The notes: a model not told the origin generated them from the letters alone. DNA of 33,953 nt from an uncultured Lachnospiraceae bacterium (GCA_902802515.1 CADCMM010000007.1:1-33953), one strand, 5' to 3'. Numbered from the stretch's first letter, positions 8,188 to 18,670 are shown. Program-made: numbers and translations.

Positions 8188-9135
8188 TTATATTTTTATA
8201 TTCTTCTCCTCTAGTGTTCGAAGCATAAACTCCAGCATGGCATTCTCATTCTGCTCCCATACATCCCGCTGTACCCAGATCACATCCCGCTCCCGCTTAA
8301 ACCAGGTCAGCTGCCGCTTCGCGAAATGGCGGGTATCACGCTTTATGGTGTAGACCGCTTCCTCCAGCGGGCAGATACCCTCCAGATAATCCAGGATTTC
8401 TTTATAGCCCAATCCCTGCATGGACACCATATCCCTGGTGCATCCACTTTTTCTAAGTCTTTCTACCTCTTCTACCAGGCCGGCCTCCATCATAAGATCC
8501 ACCCGCCGGTTGATCCGCTGATAAATGGCGCTCCGGTCATCATTCAGTACAAAATAGGCTGCATTGTAAGGGGAAACTTTTTGACGTTCCTGTTCATTAT
8601 GCTGAGAAATCTGCGTTCCCGTCTCATGATAAAATTCTAATGCCCGGATCACACGTTTGATATTGTTCGCGTGGATCTGCATAGCCGCCTGAGGATCTAC
8701 AGTTATCAACATCTGGTGGAGAAAGTCAGCCCCTTTTTCCACGGCTATCCGCTCTAATTCCCGACGATAACTGTCATCCTCTCCATTTTCGGTAAAATCA
8801 ATATCATAGAGAACCGCCTGAATATAAAATCCGGTGCCTCCCACCAAAATCGGCGTCTTCCCGCGCCGCCAGATTTCCTTCATATACTTTTTCGCCAGTT
8901 CCTGAAATTTTACTACATGAAAAGGCTCTTTCGGATCAAGTTCATCAATCAGATAATGCCGGATTCCCTGCATTTCCTCCGGACGGATCTTGGCAGATCC
9001 GATATCCATCCCCCGGTATACCTGCATGGAATCCGCTGATATGATTTCCCCATTGATCTGTTTTGCCAGTTTGATAGACAGATCAGACTTTCCCACCGCA
9101 GTGGGTCCGGTCAAAATAACAAGCGGTTGCTTCAT
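8188..9135 (-). CDS. miaA: tRNA dimethylallyltransferase MiaA
   Basis: MiaA transfers a dimethylallyl group to N6 of A37 in tRNAs reading UNN codons, giving i6A, the substrate of MiaB. The 315 residues match the usual length. Near the N-terminus is the P-loop GPTAVGKSDLS, followed by the substrate-binding stretch ISADSMQVYRGMDIGSAK. DELDPKEPFHVVKFQ, the GGTGFYIQAV loop and the C-terminal MVSMQGLGYKEI are also present. ATG is preceded by GAAAGGA at good spacing. It lies 96 bp after mutL and is the last gene before a strong terminator. The miaB-mutS-mutL-miaA cluster links A37 modification with mismatch repair genes, as in many bacteria. Confidence 0.97.
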   Translation of the reverse strand: MKQPLVILTGPTAVGKSDLSIKLAKQINGEIISADSMQVYRGMDIGSAKIRPEEMQGIRHYLIDELDPKEPFHVVKFQELAKKYMKEIWRRGKTPILVGGTGFYIQAVLYDIDFTENGEDDSYRRELERIAVEKGADFLHQMLITVDPQAAMQIHANNIKRVIRALEFYHETGTQISQHNEQERQKVSPYNAAYFVLNDDRSAIYQRINRRVDLMMEAGLVEEVERLRKSGCTRDMVSMQGLGYKEILDYLEGICPLEEAVYTIKRDTRHFAKRQLTWFKRERDVIWVQRDVWEQNENAMLEFMLRTLEEKNIKI

Positions 9136-9231
9136 GATAAATCCTTTCGTTCTTCAGTCTCTGTATTTTTCTTATATACGGTATTCAAAAGCACAATAAT
9201 TCAAAACTGGACATGAAAGGGGCTGTATGCA

Positions 9232-11202
9232 TCACACGATTCTCTTAAACTTCTTCTCCAATTCATACTTGGACATCGAGATGATGGTTGGCCGTCCATG
9301 CGGACAGTTATAGGGATTTTCCAAACTCAGCAGTTCCTGGATCAGCGTATTTGCCTCCGATACAGAAAGCCGGTTATTTCCTTTCACAGCACTCTTGCAG
9401 GCCATGGTCGCCAGCTTTTCATTTAGGAAATCAGCGGAAGGCTTCCCGGTAGTATCGGACAGACTGTCCAGCATATCAATAAATAAACTTTTTTCCGTAA
9501 AACCGAACAGGTTGTCCGGCACGGCACGGATGGAATACTCCCTTCCACCGAAGGGTTCGATCTCAAATCCCACTAGCTGGAAGATATCCATGTATTTCTT
9601 CAGAAGTTCCTCCTCCTGCATGGAAAGAGTCAGGATGATCGGCGGACTGAGCTGCTGGCTGGTGAATTCTTTCGTCTTCAGTGATGCAGTCAAACGCTCA
9701 TACATCACCTTTTCGTGCGCCGCATGCTGATCAATGATATAGAGATTATCCCGAAACTGTACCATCCAGTAGGTGTCAAAAATCTGCCCGATCAGCTTAT
9801 GCTCCGGCACATTTTCCCTGGATAACAGTTTTTCATCGAAGAGATTCTGCTGTTCGAATTTCTCCGTTATTATCGGCTGCTTTACCGGCGGCTTGGCAGG
9901 TTCTTTCCGCATCGTTTCCGGCGGTATATTCTCCACCGAAGCGGGCGAAACTGCTGCCGTCTGACGCAGATCCGGCACGGTTCGCTCTGCGCTTTGTCTT
10001 TGCGGCAGATCCGGCACGGTTCGCTCTGAACTTTGTCTTTGCGGATACTTCGGCTGGTATGGACTCTTTGATTCTGAGAGCAGATCCCGCCGCAGCCGTT
10101 CAAACGGTTCCGGATAAGATAGCTTCTTCCGGGCAGCATCCTCGGCTGTTTTCGCCTCTTGCTCTTCCTTTGCAGTTTCTTTTGAGGAAGATACGGATAC
10201 CTTCGGAATCAGTTCCCGATGAGTCAGGGCTGCCTTTACCGTCTCATATACCATCTGATAGACGCCTGCGTTATCGGCGAAGCGAAGCTCCATCTTGGTG
10301 GGATGAACATTGATATCCAACATAGAGCCGTCCATGTCCAGGCATAATACCGTAAACGGATAACGATGCTGCATCATAAACGTCTTATAGCCTTCTTCGA
10401 TAGCCTTGGCAATAATGCTGCTTTTTACATATCTCCCGTTCACAAAGTAGTTCTCAAAATTTCGGTTTCCACGGGAAATCACCGGTTTTCCGATAAATCC
10501 GGTCATGTGGATACCGCTTAGCTCGGTATCGATCTCGATCAGATTGGCTGCGATATCCCTGCCGTAAATATTGTAGATGATATCTTTTCGGTTGCAGTTT
10601 CCGGAAGTGTGAAGTTTTGTCTGCCCGTTATTGATAAATTTGAAAGAAATTTCCGGGTGTGACAGTGCCAGATGTTCCAACAGATCGCTGATATATCCCG
10701 CTTCCGTGGCAGAAGATTTCAGAAATTTTTTCCGAGCCGGGGTATTAAAGAAAATATTGCGCACCAGGAAGGTACTGCCCTCCGGAGCGCCGATCTCTTC
10801 CATTCCTTTTTCTTTACCGCCCTCGATCAGATAGCGTACTCCCGTCAAACTTCCGGCAGTCTTCGTGATCAATTCCACCTGGCAGACTGCCGCGATACTG
10901 GAAAGCGCCTCACCGCGAAAACCCAGGGAACCGATACTCAGCAAGTCCTCCACGCGCCGGATCTTGCTGGTGGCATGGCGCAGAAAAGCCGTTGGTACCT
11001 GATCCTTCGCGATTCCTTCCCCGTTGTCCGTGATGCGGATGAAAGAGATACCGCCCTCCTTAATTTCCACAGTAATGGCGTTGGAACCCGCGTCAATGGC
11101 ATTTTCTACAAGCTCTTTCACGATCGAAGCAGGCCGTTCGATCACCTCACCCGCCGCAATCTTATCAATTGTTTCCTGTTCCAGCAAATTTATCTGCCCC
11201 AT
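9232..11202 (-). CDS. mutL: DNA mismatch repair endonuclease MutL
   Basis: MutL couples MutS mismatch recognition to strand incision. The N-terminal GHKL ATPase motifs are clear: ELVENAIDAGS (residues 30-40), DNGEGI (59-64) and FRGEALSSIA (about 95-105). The C-terminal domain carries the metal-dependent nickase motif DQHAAHEKVMYE (from residue 491), ACKSAV (601) and CPHGRP (633), so this is the nicking type found in bacteria lacking MutH. The two domains are joined by a variable Pro/Arg/Gln-rich linker holding a 13-residue tandem duplication. The start is ATG with AAAGG nine bases upstream. It lies 89 bp after mutS. Its 656 residues fit the family. Confidence 0.97.
   Translation of the reverse strand: MGQINLLEQETIDKIAAGEVIERPASIVKELVENAIDAGSNAITVEIKEGGISFIRITDNGEGIAKDQVPTAFLRHATSKIRRVEDLLSIGSLGFRGEALSSIAAVCQVELITKTAGSLTGVRYLIEGGKEKGMEEIGAPEGSTFLVRNIFFNTPARKKFLKSSATEAGYISDLLEHLALSHPEISFKFINNGQTKLHTSGNCNRKDIIYNIYGRDIAANLIEIDTELSGIHMTGFIGKPVISRGNRNFENYFVNGRYVKSSIIAKAIEEGYKTFMMQHRYPFTVLCLDMDGSMLDINVHPTKMELRFADNAGVYQMVYETVKAALTHRELIPKVSVSSSKETAKEEQEAKTAEDAARKKLSYPEPFERLRRDLLSESKSPYQPKYPQRQSSERTVPDLPQRQSAERTVPDLRQTAAVSPASVENIPPETMRKEPAKPPVKQPIITEKFEQQNLFDEKLLSRENVPEHKLIGQIFDTYWMVQFRDNLYIIDQHAAHEKVMYERLTASLKTKEFTSQQLSPPIILTLSMQEEELLKKYMDIFQLVGFEIEPFGGREYSIRAVPDNLFGFTEKSLFIDMLDSLSDTTGKPSADFLNEKLATMACKSAVKGNNRLSVSEANTLIQELLSLENPYNCPHGRPTIISMSKYELEKKFKRIV
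9969..10046 (-). repeat. Two 39-bp tandem repeats in the mutL linker
   Basis: The unit starting GATCCGGCACGGTTCGCTCT on the plus strand occurs at 9969 and again at 10008. It encodes two 13-residue copies around ERTVPDL in the unstructured MutL linker. The copies are nearly identical, so the duplication is recent and keeps the frame. Confidence 0.85.
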
Positions 11203-11291
11203 ATTGTTTACTACCTTTCATTACGCGAAATCAGAAGCCATATAACATATTCAAATGAAGAGCTGGCAACGATTGCGATAACATAGAACGA

Positions 11292-13934
11292 TTACCACCT
11301 GTTTTTTAATCGGTTCTGCAGTCGATAAATTGTATTCAGCGCATCAATAGGCGTCAGATTGCCTACATCGATCTCCTGCAGTTCCTTCAGGACATCCTCA
11401 TCACTGGTGGTATCCAGCAGGGACATCTGATTCATGTCCACCTGGTCATATTTCTTCGGTTTCGATTTTTTCGGCGTATCTGCGGACATCTCCTGAACTT
11501 TTTCCGTAATGTCCGCGTCCGTCAGTTCCTGCACCAGTTCTTTGGCCCGTTCAATCACCGAATTTGGCACTCCGGCCAGCTTCGCTACCTGGATACCGTA
11601 ACTTTTATCGGCTCCGCCCTTTACGATCTTACGCAGAAAGACAATATCATCGCCCTTTTCCTTTACGGCAATGCAGTAATTATTTACGCTGGAAAGTTTC
11701 CCTTCCAACTCTGTCAGCTCATGGTAATGGGTGGCGAACAGCGTCTTGGCTCCCAGGAGTTTCGGATTACTGATATGCTCCACCACCGCCCAGGCAATGC
11801 TCAGACCGTCAAAGGTGCTGGTACCCCGGCCAATCTCGTCTAAGATCAACAGACTGTCTTTGGTAGCGTTTCGCAAAATATTGGCTACCTCTGTCATCTC
11901 CACCATAAAGGTACTCTGTCCGCTGGCCAGATCATCCGAAGCTCCCACACGGGTGAATATACGGTCCACGAGACCGATCTTTGCGCTGTCCGCAGGGACA
12001 AAGCTGCCGATCTGCGCCATCAGAACGATCAGGGCTGACTGTCGCATATAAGTTGATTTTCCCGCCATATTTGGACCGGTGATGATGGAAATGCGATTTT
12101 TATGGTTATCGAGATAGGTATCATTGGCAATGAACATATCATTGTTGATCATTTGCTCCACCACGGGATGGCGGCCGTTTTTAATATCAATGACACCCCT
12201 GCGGTTGATGGATGGCCGCACATAATTATTCCGTTCTGCCACATAAGCAAGAGAGGCAAAAACATCAATTCCGGCCAGGGCACGGGCCGTATGCTGAATC
12301 CGAAGGATATTGTCCGCGATTTTGTCCCGTACCTCGCAAAACAGGTTATATTCCAATGAATACAGCTTGTCTTCGGCGCCAAGAATCACATCTTCCAGTT
12401 CTTTCAACTCGGGCGTTATGTATCGCTCCGCGTTGGTGAGGGTTTGTTTTCTCATATAATAATCCGGAACCATATCCTTGTAGGAATTGGTAACCTCCAG
12501 ATAATAGCCGAATACCTTGTTGTATTTGATCCTCAGATTCTTAATTCCTGTTTTTTCCCGTTCTTTTATCTCCACATCGGCCAGCCAGGATTTCCCGTCC
12601 GTTTTTGCTTTGCGCAGACGGTCGACTTCCTCATGATAGCCCTCTTTGATAAAGTTTCCTTCCCGGATACTGATAGGTGGCTCATCCACGATGGAGCGCT
12701 GGATCAATTCACAAATATCCTGCAGTTCATCAAGATCACCATGTATCTCCTGCAGCAGCGGAGCCTGCAAGCCGCCAAGAATATATTTGATATGAGGTAT
12801 CATCTCCAGGGAGGATTGAAAGGCGATCATATCCCTGGGATTTGCGGATTTGTAACTGATCCGGCTGATGAGCCGCTCCAGATCATATACCGGGTTTAGA
12901 TATTCCCGCAGTTCTTCCCTCACAATGGCATTCTGATTCAATTCTTCGATGGCAGACAATCTTCGCTCAATCTCCTCCTGTTCGATCAGGGGCTGCTCAA
13001 TAAAGCTGCGCAGCATACGGGCCCCCATGGCCGTTTTGGTTTTATCCAGCACCCAGAGCAGGGAACCTCTCTTCTGCTTTTCTCTCAGCGTCTCGCACAG
13101 TTCCAGATTCCTTCGGGTGGAACTGTCCAGGATCATAAATTTCCCGGATACATAGGGGGTGATTCCTGTCAAATTGGAGAGATCTGTTTTTTGGGTTTCT
13201 TTTAAATATTGCAGCAGAGACCCGGCGGCGATACAGCCGCAGCTATAGTCTCCCAGACCAAGACCGGTGAGGTAAGATACTTTGAAGTGGCTCTCCAGAG
13301 CGCGGCGGCAAAGGTCATCGTCAAAATACCAGTCATCCAATGTGAAGATAGTGATTCCCAGCCTCCCCTTGATATCTTCCAGATCTACGCCGCATACCTC
13401 AAAGGACTGATTGCAGACGATCTCAGCCGGGCTGTAGCGCACGATCTCATCCATCAGCTTGCGTTCGTTATCCACTTCTGTCACAAAGTAGGCGCCGGTG
13501 GTAATGTCTGCCACAGAAATTCCGAAATGATCCGAGACGCACACGACGCTCATCAGGTAATTATTCTTCGATGCATCCAGCGCCTGGGTATTCAGATTCG
13601 TTCCAGGCGTCACAATACGTATAACTTCCCGTTTTACCAGACCTTTCGCAAGTTTCGGGTCTTCTACCTGCTCGCAGATAGCCACCTTATAACCTTTGGA
13701 TACCAGTTTATTCAAGTAGGAATCCACTGCATGAAAAGGAACTCCGCACATGGGAGCCCTCTCTTCCAATCCACAGTCTTTTCCGGTCAATGTTATTTCC
13801 AATTCTCTTGATGCAGTAATGGCGTCATCGAAAAACATTTCATAGAAATCGCCCAGACGGTAAAACAGGATACAATCGTGATACTGTTTCTTCGTCTCCA
13901 TGTACTGCTGCATCATGGGAGTTAGTTGTGCCAA
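11292..13934 (-). CDS. mutS: DNA mismatch repair ATPase MutS
   Basis: MutS recognises base mismatches and small loops and recruits MutL. The N-terminal mismatch-binding domain contains GDFYEMF, including the Phe-x-Glu pair that contacts the mismatch. The C-terminal ATPase has Walker A GPNMAGKST (about residue 620), Walker B LLILDEIGRGTSTFDGLS and the ATHYHEL motif, followed by the helical dimerisation tail. At 880 residues it is a full-length MutS1. The start is TTG at 13934 (MAQLTPMMQQYM), chosen because GAGG lies eight bases upstream and homologues begin with this segment. The miaB stop is 25 bp upstream, so the two are almost certainly cotranscribed. Confidence 0.97.
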   Translation of the reverse strand: MAQLTPMMQQYMETKKQYHDCILFYRLGDFYEMFFDDAITASRELEITLTGKDCGLEERAPMCGVPFHAVDSYLNKLVSKGYKVAICEQVEDPKLAKGLVKREVIRIVTPGTNLNTQALDASKNNYLMSVVCVSDHFGISVADITTGAYFVTEVDNERKLMDEIVRYSPAEIVCNQSFEVCGVDLEDIKGRLGITIFTLDDWYFDDDLCRRALESHFKVSYLTGLGLGDYSCGCIAAGSLLQYLKETQKTDLSNLTGITPYVSGKFMILDSSTRRNLELCETLREKQKRGSLLWVLDKTKTAMGARMLRSFIEQPLIEQEEIERRLSAIEELNQNAIVREELREYLNPVYDLERLISRISYKSANPRDMIAFQSSLEMIPHIKYILGGLQAPLLQEIHGDLDELQDICELIQRSIVDEPPISIREGNFIKEGYHEEVDRLRKAKTDGKSWLADVEIKEREKTGIKNLRIKYNKVFGYYLEVTNSYKDMVPDYYMRKQTLTNAERYITPELKELEDVILGAEDKLYSLEYNLFCEVRDKIADNILRIQHTARALAGIDVFASLAYVAERNNYVRPSINRRGVIDIKNGRHPVVEQMINNDMFIANDTYLDNHKNRISIITGPNMAGKSTYMRQSALIVLMAQIGSFVPADSAKIGLVDRIFTRVGASDDLASGQSTFMVEMTEVANILRNATKDSLLILDEIGRGTSTFDGLSIAWAVVEHISNPKLLGAKTLFATHYHELTELEGKLSSVNNYCIAVKEKGDDIVFLRKIVKGGADKSYGIQVAKLAGVPNSVIERAKELVQELTDADITEKVQEMSADTPKKSKPKKYDQVDMNQMSLLDTTSDEDVLKELQEIDVGNLTPIDALNTIYRLQNRLKNRW

Positions 13935-13959
13935 TGTTATTTCCTCAATCTTTCGTAAA

Positions 13960-15408
13960 TTATTCTGCCGGTTCTCCGATATAGTAGAACCCGTGACACT
14001 CTTTCAGGTATACATCCACTGTTTTTCCGATCATAGAGGAATCTCCAGGGAAATGAACCACCAGATTGTTTTCCAGACGGCCGGTGACAAGAGCATCATC
14101 CTGCTCGTTTACATGCTCTACGAGAACCGGCAGCGTCTTGCCTTGCAGGCGGGACGACATTTCCCTGCCAATCTCCTGTACAAGGGCCAACAGCCGGTCA
14201 AACCGGTCTTTGATAATCTCCTCCGGAACCTGGTTCTCCATAACAGCGGCCGGTGTTCCGGTGCGTTTGGAATAGATAAAGGTAAACGCGCTGTCATAGC
14301 GGACTCTTCTAACCACATCCAGTGTTTCCTGAAAATCCTCTTCTGTTTCTCCCGGAAAACCTACAATGATATCTGTGGTTAAGGATAGATCCGGGATTTC
14401 CCGGCGCAGCTTTTCCGCCACCTCCAGGTATTTCTCTTTATCGTATTTCCGGTTCATGATCTTCAGGAGTCTGCTGCTGCCGGATTGCAGCGGTAAGTGC
14501 AGATGATGACAGATCTTTGAGGAGTTTTTCATCACCTGGATCAGATCGTCAGAAAGATCCTTCGGGTGTGAAGTCATGAAACGAATGCGCTGCAGGCCGT
14601 CGACCTTTTCCACTTCCTGTAAAAGCTGGGCAAAAGTGACAGGTTCTTCCAGATTTTTACCGTAAGAATTTACGTTCTGGCCCAAAAGCATGACCTCCAC
14701 TACTCCATCGGCCACAAGCCCTTCAATTTCCCGGATAATGTCGATGGGACGTCGGCTTCTCTCTCTGCCGCGGACATAAGGAACGATACAGTAACTGCAG
14801 AAATTGTTGCAGCCAAACATGATATTTACTCCTGATTTAAACGAATACGTTCTCTTTGCAGGCAGATCTTCCACGATTTTATCTGTATCTTTCCAGATGT
14901 CAATGATCATGCGGTCATTTTCCAGGGCGGATACCAGAAGCTCGGCAAATTTGTAGATGTTGTGTGTGCCGAAGATCAGATTCACGAAGCGGTAGCTTTT
15001 CTGTATCTTATCCACTACCTCTGCTTCCTGCATCATACAGCCGCACATAGCGATCACCATGTGTGGATTTTTCTTTTTCAATCCGCCAAGATACCCCAGT
15101 CTTCCATACACTTTCAGGTTGGCATTTTCCCGGACCGTACAGGTATTGTAGAGGACAAAATCGGCTTCCTCGCTGTCTGTGGGCTGATAACCCACCGTTT
15201 CCAGAATCCCCCTCAGTTTCTCAGAATCGCGCTCGTTCATCTGGCACCCGAAGGTCTTGACCATAGCCGTCAGCGGGCGGCCGATTTCAGAACTTTTTAC
15301 AGAAAGAAGTTTCTTTGCCTTCGCAATAAAATAGTACTGCCGCTCCGGCTCCTGTGCGGGAGGCGGAGCAGTCACATCAATGCTGCTAAAATCTATATGT
15401 TCAAACAT
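13960..15408 (-). CDS. miaB: tRNA-2-methylthio-N6-dimethylallyladenosine synthase MiaB
   Basis: MiaB is a radical-SAM methylthiotransferase that converts i6A37 to ms2i6A37. The N-terminal UPF0004 domain has its three cluster cysteines in TFGCQMNERDSE, NTCTVRENA and AMCGCMMQE. The radical-SAM cysteines lie in CNNFCSYC (about residues 199-206) within a GCNNFCSYCIVPYVRGRERS stretch that is typical of MiaB. A C-terminal TRAM domain follows. The 482 residues include a family-typical N-terminal extension of about 60 residues. The start is ATG with GAGAGG eight bases upstream, 15 bp after proA. The gene that makes its substrate, miaA, is four genes downstream in the same run. Confidence 0.96.
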   Translation of the reverse strand: MFEHIDFSSIDVTAPPPAQEPERQYYFIAKAKKLLSVKSSEIGRPLTAMVKTFGCQMNERDSEKLRGILETVGYQPTDSEEADFVLYNTCTVRENANLKVYGRLGYLGGLKKKNPHMVIAMCGCMMQEAEVVDKIQKSYRFVNLIFGTHNIYKFAELLVSALENDRMIIDIWKDTDKIVEDLPAKRTYSFKSGVNIMFGCNNFCSYCIVPYVRGRERSRRPIDIIREIEGLVADGVVEVMLLGQNVNSYGKNLEEPVTFAQLLQEVEKVDGLQRIRFMTSHPKDLSDDLIQVMKNSSKICHHLHLPLQSGSSRLLKIMNRKYDKEKYLEVAEKLRREIPDLSLTTDIIVGFPGETEEDFQETLDVVRRVRYDSAFTFIYSKRTGTPAAVMENQVPEEIIKDRFDRLLALVQEIGREMSSRLQGKTLPVLVEHVNEQDDALVTGRLENNLVVHFPGDSSMIGKTVDVYLKECHGFYYIGEPAE

Positions 15409-15423
15409 GTATATTGCCTCTCT

Positions 15424-16686
15424 CTACGGCCGGATCTGTCCGTTGCCATAGATAATATATTTTGTAGTAGTCAAAGCCAATAACCCCATCGGCCCTCTGG
15501 CATGGAGCTTTTGTGTGCTGATTCCGATCTCTGCGCCGAATCCGAACTCAAATCCGTCAGTGAACCGGGTAGACGCGTTTACATAGACTGCCGCAGCGTC
15601 GATCTCATCCAGGAATTTCTGGGCGTTCGCGTAATTCTGGGTGATAATGGCCTCCGAATGTCCGGTGTTGTAGCGGTTAATATGGGCGATCGCCTCGTCA
15701 ATGGAGGATACGGTCTTAATGGAAAGGATATAGTCCAGATACTCAGTTCCCCAGTCTTCCTCTGTGGCCGGGGTGATATCCGGCAAAACGTCCCGGGCTT
15801 TTTCATCACCACGCAGCTGCACCGCATGTTCATCCAGCTTTTTCTTTAATGCCGTCAGAAGTTTTGACTCCACCGCCTCATGCACCACCAGCGATTCGCA
15901 GGCATTGCATACGCTGATCCGCTGGGTCTTCGCGTTATTGATAATATCCACGGCCATGTCAAGATCCGCGGATTCATCCACGTAAATATGACAGTTTCCG
16001 GTCCCGGTTTCAATGACCGGTATGGTGCTGTTATTCACAACCGCCTGTATCAGTCCGGCTCCTCCTCTTGGGATCAGAACATCCACATACTGATTGAGCT
16101 TCATAAATTCCTGCGTGACACTGCGGTCTGTGGCAGTGATCAACTGAACCGCGAAAGGTGTGACACCGCATTGCTCCAGCGCAGTCTGTATGGTCTGTAC
16201 GATCGCCTGGTTTGAATACAGCGCTTCCTTTCCGCCTTTCAGGATGACCGCATTACCGGTTTTAAAGCACAGTCCGAAGGCATCCGCCGTCACATTGGGA
16301 CGGGATTCATAGATAATCCCAACTACTCCCAGAGGGACCCTCTTCTGTCCGATCAGCAGGCCATTGGGGCGCTGTTTCATACCAAGGATCTCCCCGACAG
16401 GATCCTCCAGCCCGGCAATCTGGCGCAGTCCCTCCGCCATGGCCTCGATCCTGGCTGACGTCAGGAGCAGCCGGTCGATCATCCCCTGTGCCATCCCGTT
16501 TTCTTTTGCTTGGTCTATATCTTTTTGATTTGCGGACAGAATCGTCTCCGAATGATGTATTAATCCTTCTGCCACCTGAAGCAGGGATCTGTTTTTCCGT
16601 TCGCTGCCCATGGTTCGCAGGCTGATCTCTGCATCCTTTGCTTTCTGACCGATCTGGATCAGAGCATCGTCTCTCAGATTTGCCAT
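15424..16686 (-). CDS. proA: Glutamate-5-semialdehyde dehydrogenase (gamma-glutamyl phosphate reductase) ProA
   Basis: ProA reduces gamma-glutamyl phosphate to glutamate-5-semialdehyde with NADPH, the second step of proline synthesis. The catalytic cysteine lies in [12 protein letters not shown]. Other ProA signatures are [28 protein letters not shown] and the C-terminal [20 protein letters not shown]. The frame is open 11 codons further upstream, but the ATG at 16686 (MANLRDDAL) follows AAGGAAGG at good spacing, giving the usual 420 residues. The proB partner for the first step is not adjacent, which is unusual because proB and proA are often paired. It sits between the DUF896 gene and miaB. 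Confidence 0.96.
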   Translation of the reverse strand: MANLRDDALIQIGQKAKDAEISLRTMGSERKNRSLLQVAEGLIHHSETILSANQKDIDQAKENGMAQGMIDRLLLTSARIEAMAEGLRQIAGLEDPVGEILGMKQRPNGLLIGQKRVPLGVVGIIYESRPNVTADAFGLCFKTGNAVILKGGKEALYSNQAIVQTIQTALEQCGVTPFAVQLITATDRSVTQEFMKLNQYVDVLIPRGGAGLIQAVVNNSTIPVIETGTGNCHIYVDESADLDMAVDIINNAKTQRISVCNACESLVVHEAVESKLLTALKKKLDEHAVQLRGDEKARDVLPDITPATEEDWGTEYLDYILSIKTVSSIDEAIAHINRYNTGHSEAIITQNYANAQKFLDEIDAAAVYVNASTRFTDGFEFGFGAEIGISTQKLHARGPMGLLALTTTKYIIYGNGQIRP

Positions 16687-16727
16687 ATCGTAATTTTCCT
16701 TCCTTTTTTCAAAAATCACAGGGATGT

Positions 16728-16946
16728 TTAATGCCCTTTCTTTCCGTATTTTTCACCGAGATTCTCTATTTTTCCTTCTTTATTAATGATGTCGATATTA
16801 TTCAGCTGGCCCCGCAGATTCATGCGGACCGCCTCAATATATCTCTGACGGAGTTCTTTTTGCTCTTTTAATTCATCCTCCGTTAATCCTTCTGCTTTTG
16901 ATTTCCTGGCCAGCTCATTGATCCTGGCTAATTCCTGATCGTTCAC
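16728..16946 (-). CDS. DUF896 family small protein (YnzC-like)
   Basis: This is a 72-residue, highly charged helical protein. The segment [16 protein letters not shown], then [16 protein letters not shown] and GQLNNIDI, is the DUF896/UPF0291 signature seen in Bacillus YnzC. Its molecular role is not established; in Bacillus subtilis it sits in the SOS-linked yneA-yneB-ynzC operon. The start is GTG with AAAGGAG seven bases upstream, 26 bp after the flippase-like gene and 41 bp before proA, so it is probably cotranscribed with both. No lexA-type operator was recognised here. Confidence 0.9.
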   Translation of the reverse strand: MNDQELARINELARKSKAEGLTEDELKEQKELRQRYIEAVRMNLRGQLNNIDIINKEGKIENLGEKYGKKGH

Positions 16947-16972
16947 GTTACTTCTCCTTTATATAGCAAATC

Positions 16973-18631
16973 TTAATGAAGCAGCCCAAGCCGCCGGAAG
17001 ATGCGGATTATGCTCTTTCCCTTTGGCATGGAGGCCAGTTCATCCATCGTAATACCGTGAAAGGCCACCAGACCCACTCCGTATAGAACAATCCCAACAA
17101 AAATAGCGATCATTGTCGATATCGTATTCCCTGCAAACAGATGGAAGAAAGAATAAAGTGCAAAAGCCGCAAAAGCCATAATAATAGATGCCAGGCTTGG
17201 GATAATAAAACTTTTAAGGATTTCCTGGCGGTATGACAGATAGCGTTTAATAGACAATGCATTCAGGATACTTACGATCAGGGCAAAAAAGATATTCGCG
17301 TAAATCACTGCGTAAATATTCAGATTAAAACTACGCAAAAGCACTACCAGACAAATAATATGCAATACCAACGCTATCACACAATGGATCAGAGGGTCTC
17401 TCAGTTTTCCCATTCCCTGAAGGATGGCTGTGGTCAGTGTGGAAAGCGCATAGAGAATGATCATAAGAGCGCCTGCCTGCATGATACCTTCCGCCAGAGG
17501 AAGTCCGCTCTCCGGATGAAACAGCATCTGGATGATGGGTCCCCCCAGCGCCGCCATACCCAGCGCACAAGGAATGGTAATGATCATAGTATATCGAATG
17601 GCAGAATTGATCTTGCCTGTTGCCTCTTTTCTATTTTTACCGGCTAAAGCTGCCGTCAGACTTGGCACGATGGCCGGTCCAAGACTGGAAGCCAGGGACA
17701 GCGGTACGTTCATGAGTACTCGAAACTTACCGGCGTAGATTCCCCAGATGGTGGCATACTGATCTTCCGTATAACCCTGTCCTTTTAAAATAGCATTAAA
17801 TACGCCCTGATCCAGAATATTACTGATATTGTAAATCAGGGTGCTAAGTACGATAGGAAGAATCGTCGCAATCAGAATGCGATAAATTTTCGTTGAAGAT
17901 TCAACACGGCCGGTGGAGTCCCTGCGCAATTGTTTTGCAAATGTTTTCCTGAACGAAGAATAGATTACCATCATAAAAACCATAGCGATGGTCACACTGG
18001 CTACCGTGCCAAACGTGGCTCCAGCAGCGCCCCATGCCGGTCCCAAAAGATCATTGCCTTCCAATTGTGCCAACCCGAGACCATATCGGAACATAATACC
18101 GGCGCATACAATAGACAGAATCGCATTGATGATCTGCTCAATGACCTGGGATACCGCTGTTGGCACCATATTAGAATAGCCCTGGAAAAATCCGCGGAAT
18201 GTACCGGTAATGGCAAAAATAAAAATCGCGGGCGCCAAAACCCGAAGTCCGTATTTCGCGTACTCAATATTTAAAATATATTTGCTGAGAATCCCTGCAA
18301 ATACATAGGTCAGCAGTGACAGCGCCGCACCGGATACCACGGCAAACCGAACTGCACATAAGAAGACTCTGTTTGCGTTTCTTACTTCACCTCGCTGCAG
18401 CCTCTCCGCCATCAGTTTCGATACTGCCAGCGGAAGGCTGAACGAGGAGATCATCAAAATGATGGAATAAACTTCATTTGCCGTAGAATAATAGCTGATA
18501 CCGATATCCCCCAAAATACGATTTAGGGGGATACGGTAGATCAGTCCTATGGTTTTGGCTATGATAGAAGCCGCTGCCAGGATGGTTCCCTGAACCAGAA
18601 AGTTTTTTGAACTTTTTCCTTTGTTACTCAC
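16973..18631 (-). CDS. MurJ/SpoVB-like polysaccharide flippase (MOP superfamily)
   Basis: This is a 552-residue integral membrane protein with about 14 hydrophobic segments. It opens NFLVQGTILAAASIIAKTIG, followed by IYRIPLNRILGDIGISYYS, which is the pattern of the SpoVB/YtgP/MurJ polysaccharide exporters. These move lipid-linked cell-wall or polysaccharide precursors across the membrane. Sequence alone does not separate a lipid II flippase (MurJ/YtgP role) from a cortex-specific SpoVB. The start is GTG at 18631 with GAGG eight bases upstream. It lies 39 bp after the DUF3048 gene and 26 bp before the DUF896 gene. Confidence 0.87.
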   Translation of the reverse strand: MSNKGKSSKNFLVQGTILAAASIIAKTIGLIYRIPLNRILGDIGISYYSTANEVYSIILMISSFSLPLAVSKLMAERLQRGEVRNANRVFLCAVRFAVVSGAALSLLTYVFAGILSKYILNIEYAKYGLRVLAPAIFIFAITGTFRGFFQGYSNMVPTAVSQVIEQIINAILSIVCAGIMFRYGLGLAQLEGNDLLGPAWGAAGATFGTVASVTIAMVFMMVIYSSFRKTFAKQLRRDSTGRVESSTKIYRILIATILPIVLSTLIYNISNILDQGVFNAILKGQGYTEDQYATIWGIYAGKFRVLMNVPLSLASSLGPAIVPSLTAALAGKNRKEATGKINSAIRYTMIITIPCALGMAALGGPIIQMLFHPESGLPLAEGIMQAGALMIILYALSTLTTAILQGMGKLRDPLIHCVIALVLHIICLVVLLRSFNLNIYAVIYANIFFALIVSILNALSIKRYLSYRQEILKSFIIPSLASIIMAFAAFALYSFFHLFAGNTISTMIAIFVGIVLYGVGLVAFHGITMDELASMPKGKSIIRIFRRLGLLH

Positions 18632-18670
18632 TAATAAAACCTCGTTGTTTCATAAAAATAGTCGTTTCCA

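Noticed and set aside
9136..9231. Internal promoter before miaA
   Set aside because: TTGAAT- and TATATA-like boxes are present, but the spacer is about 20 bp; too weak to call.
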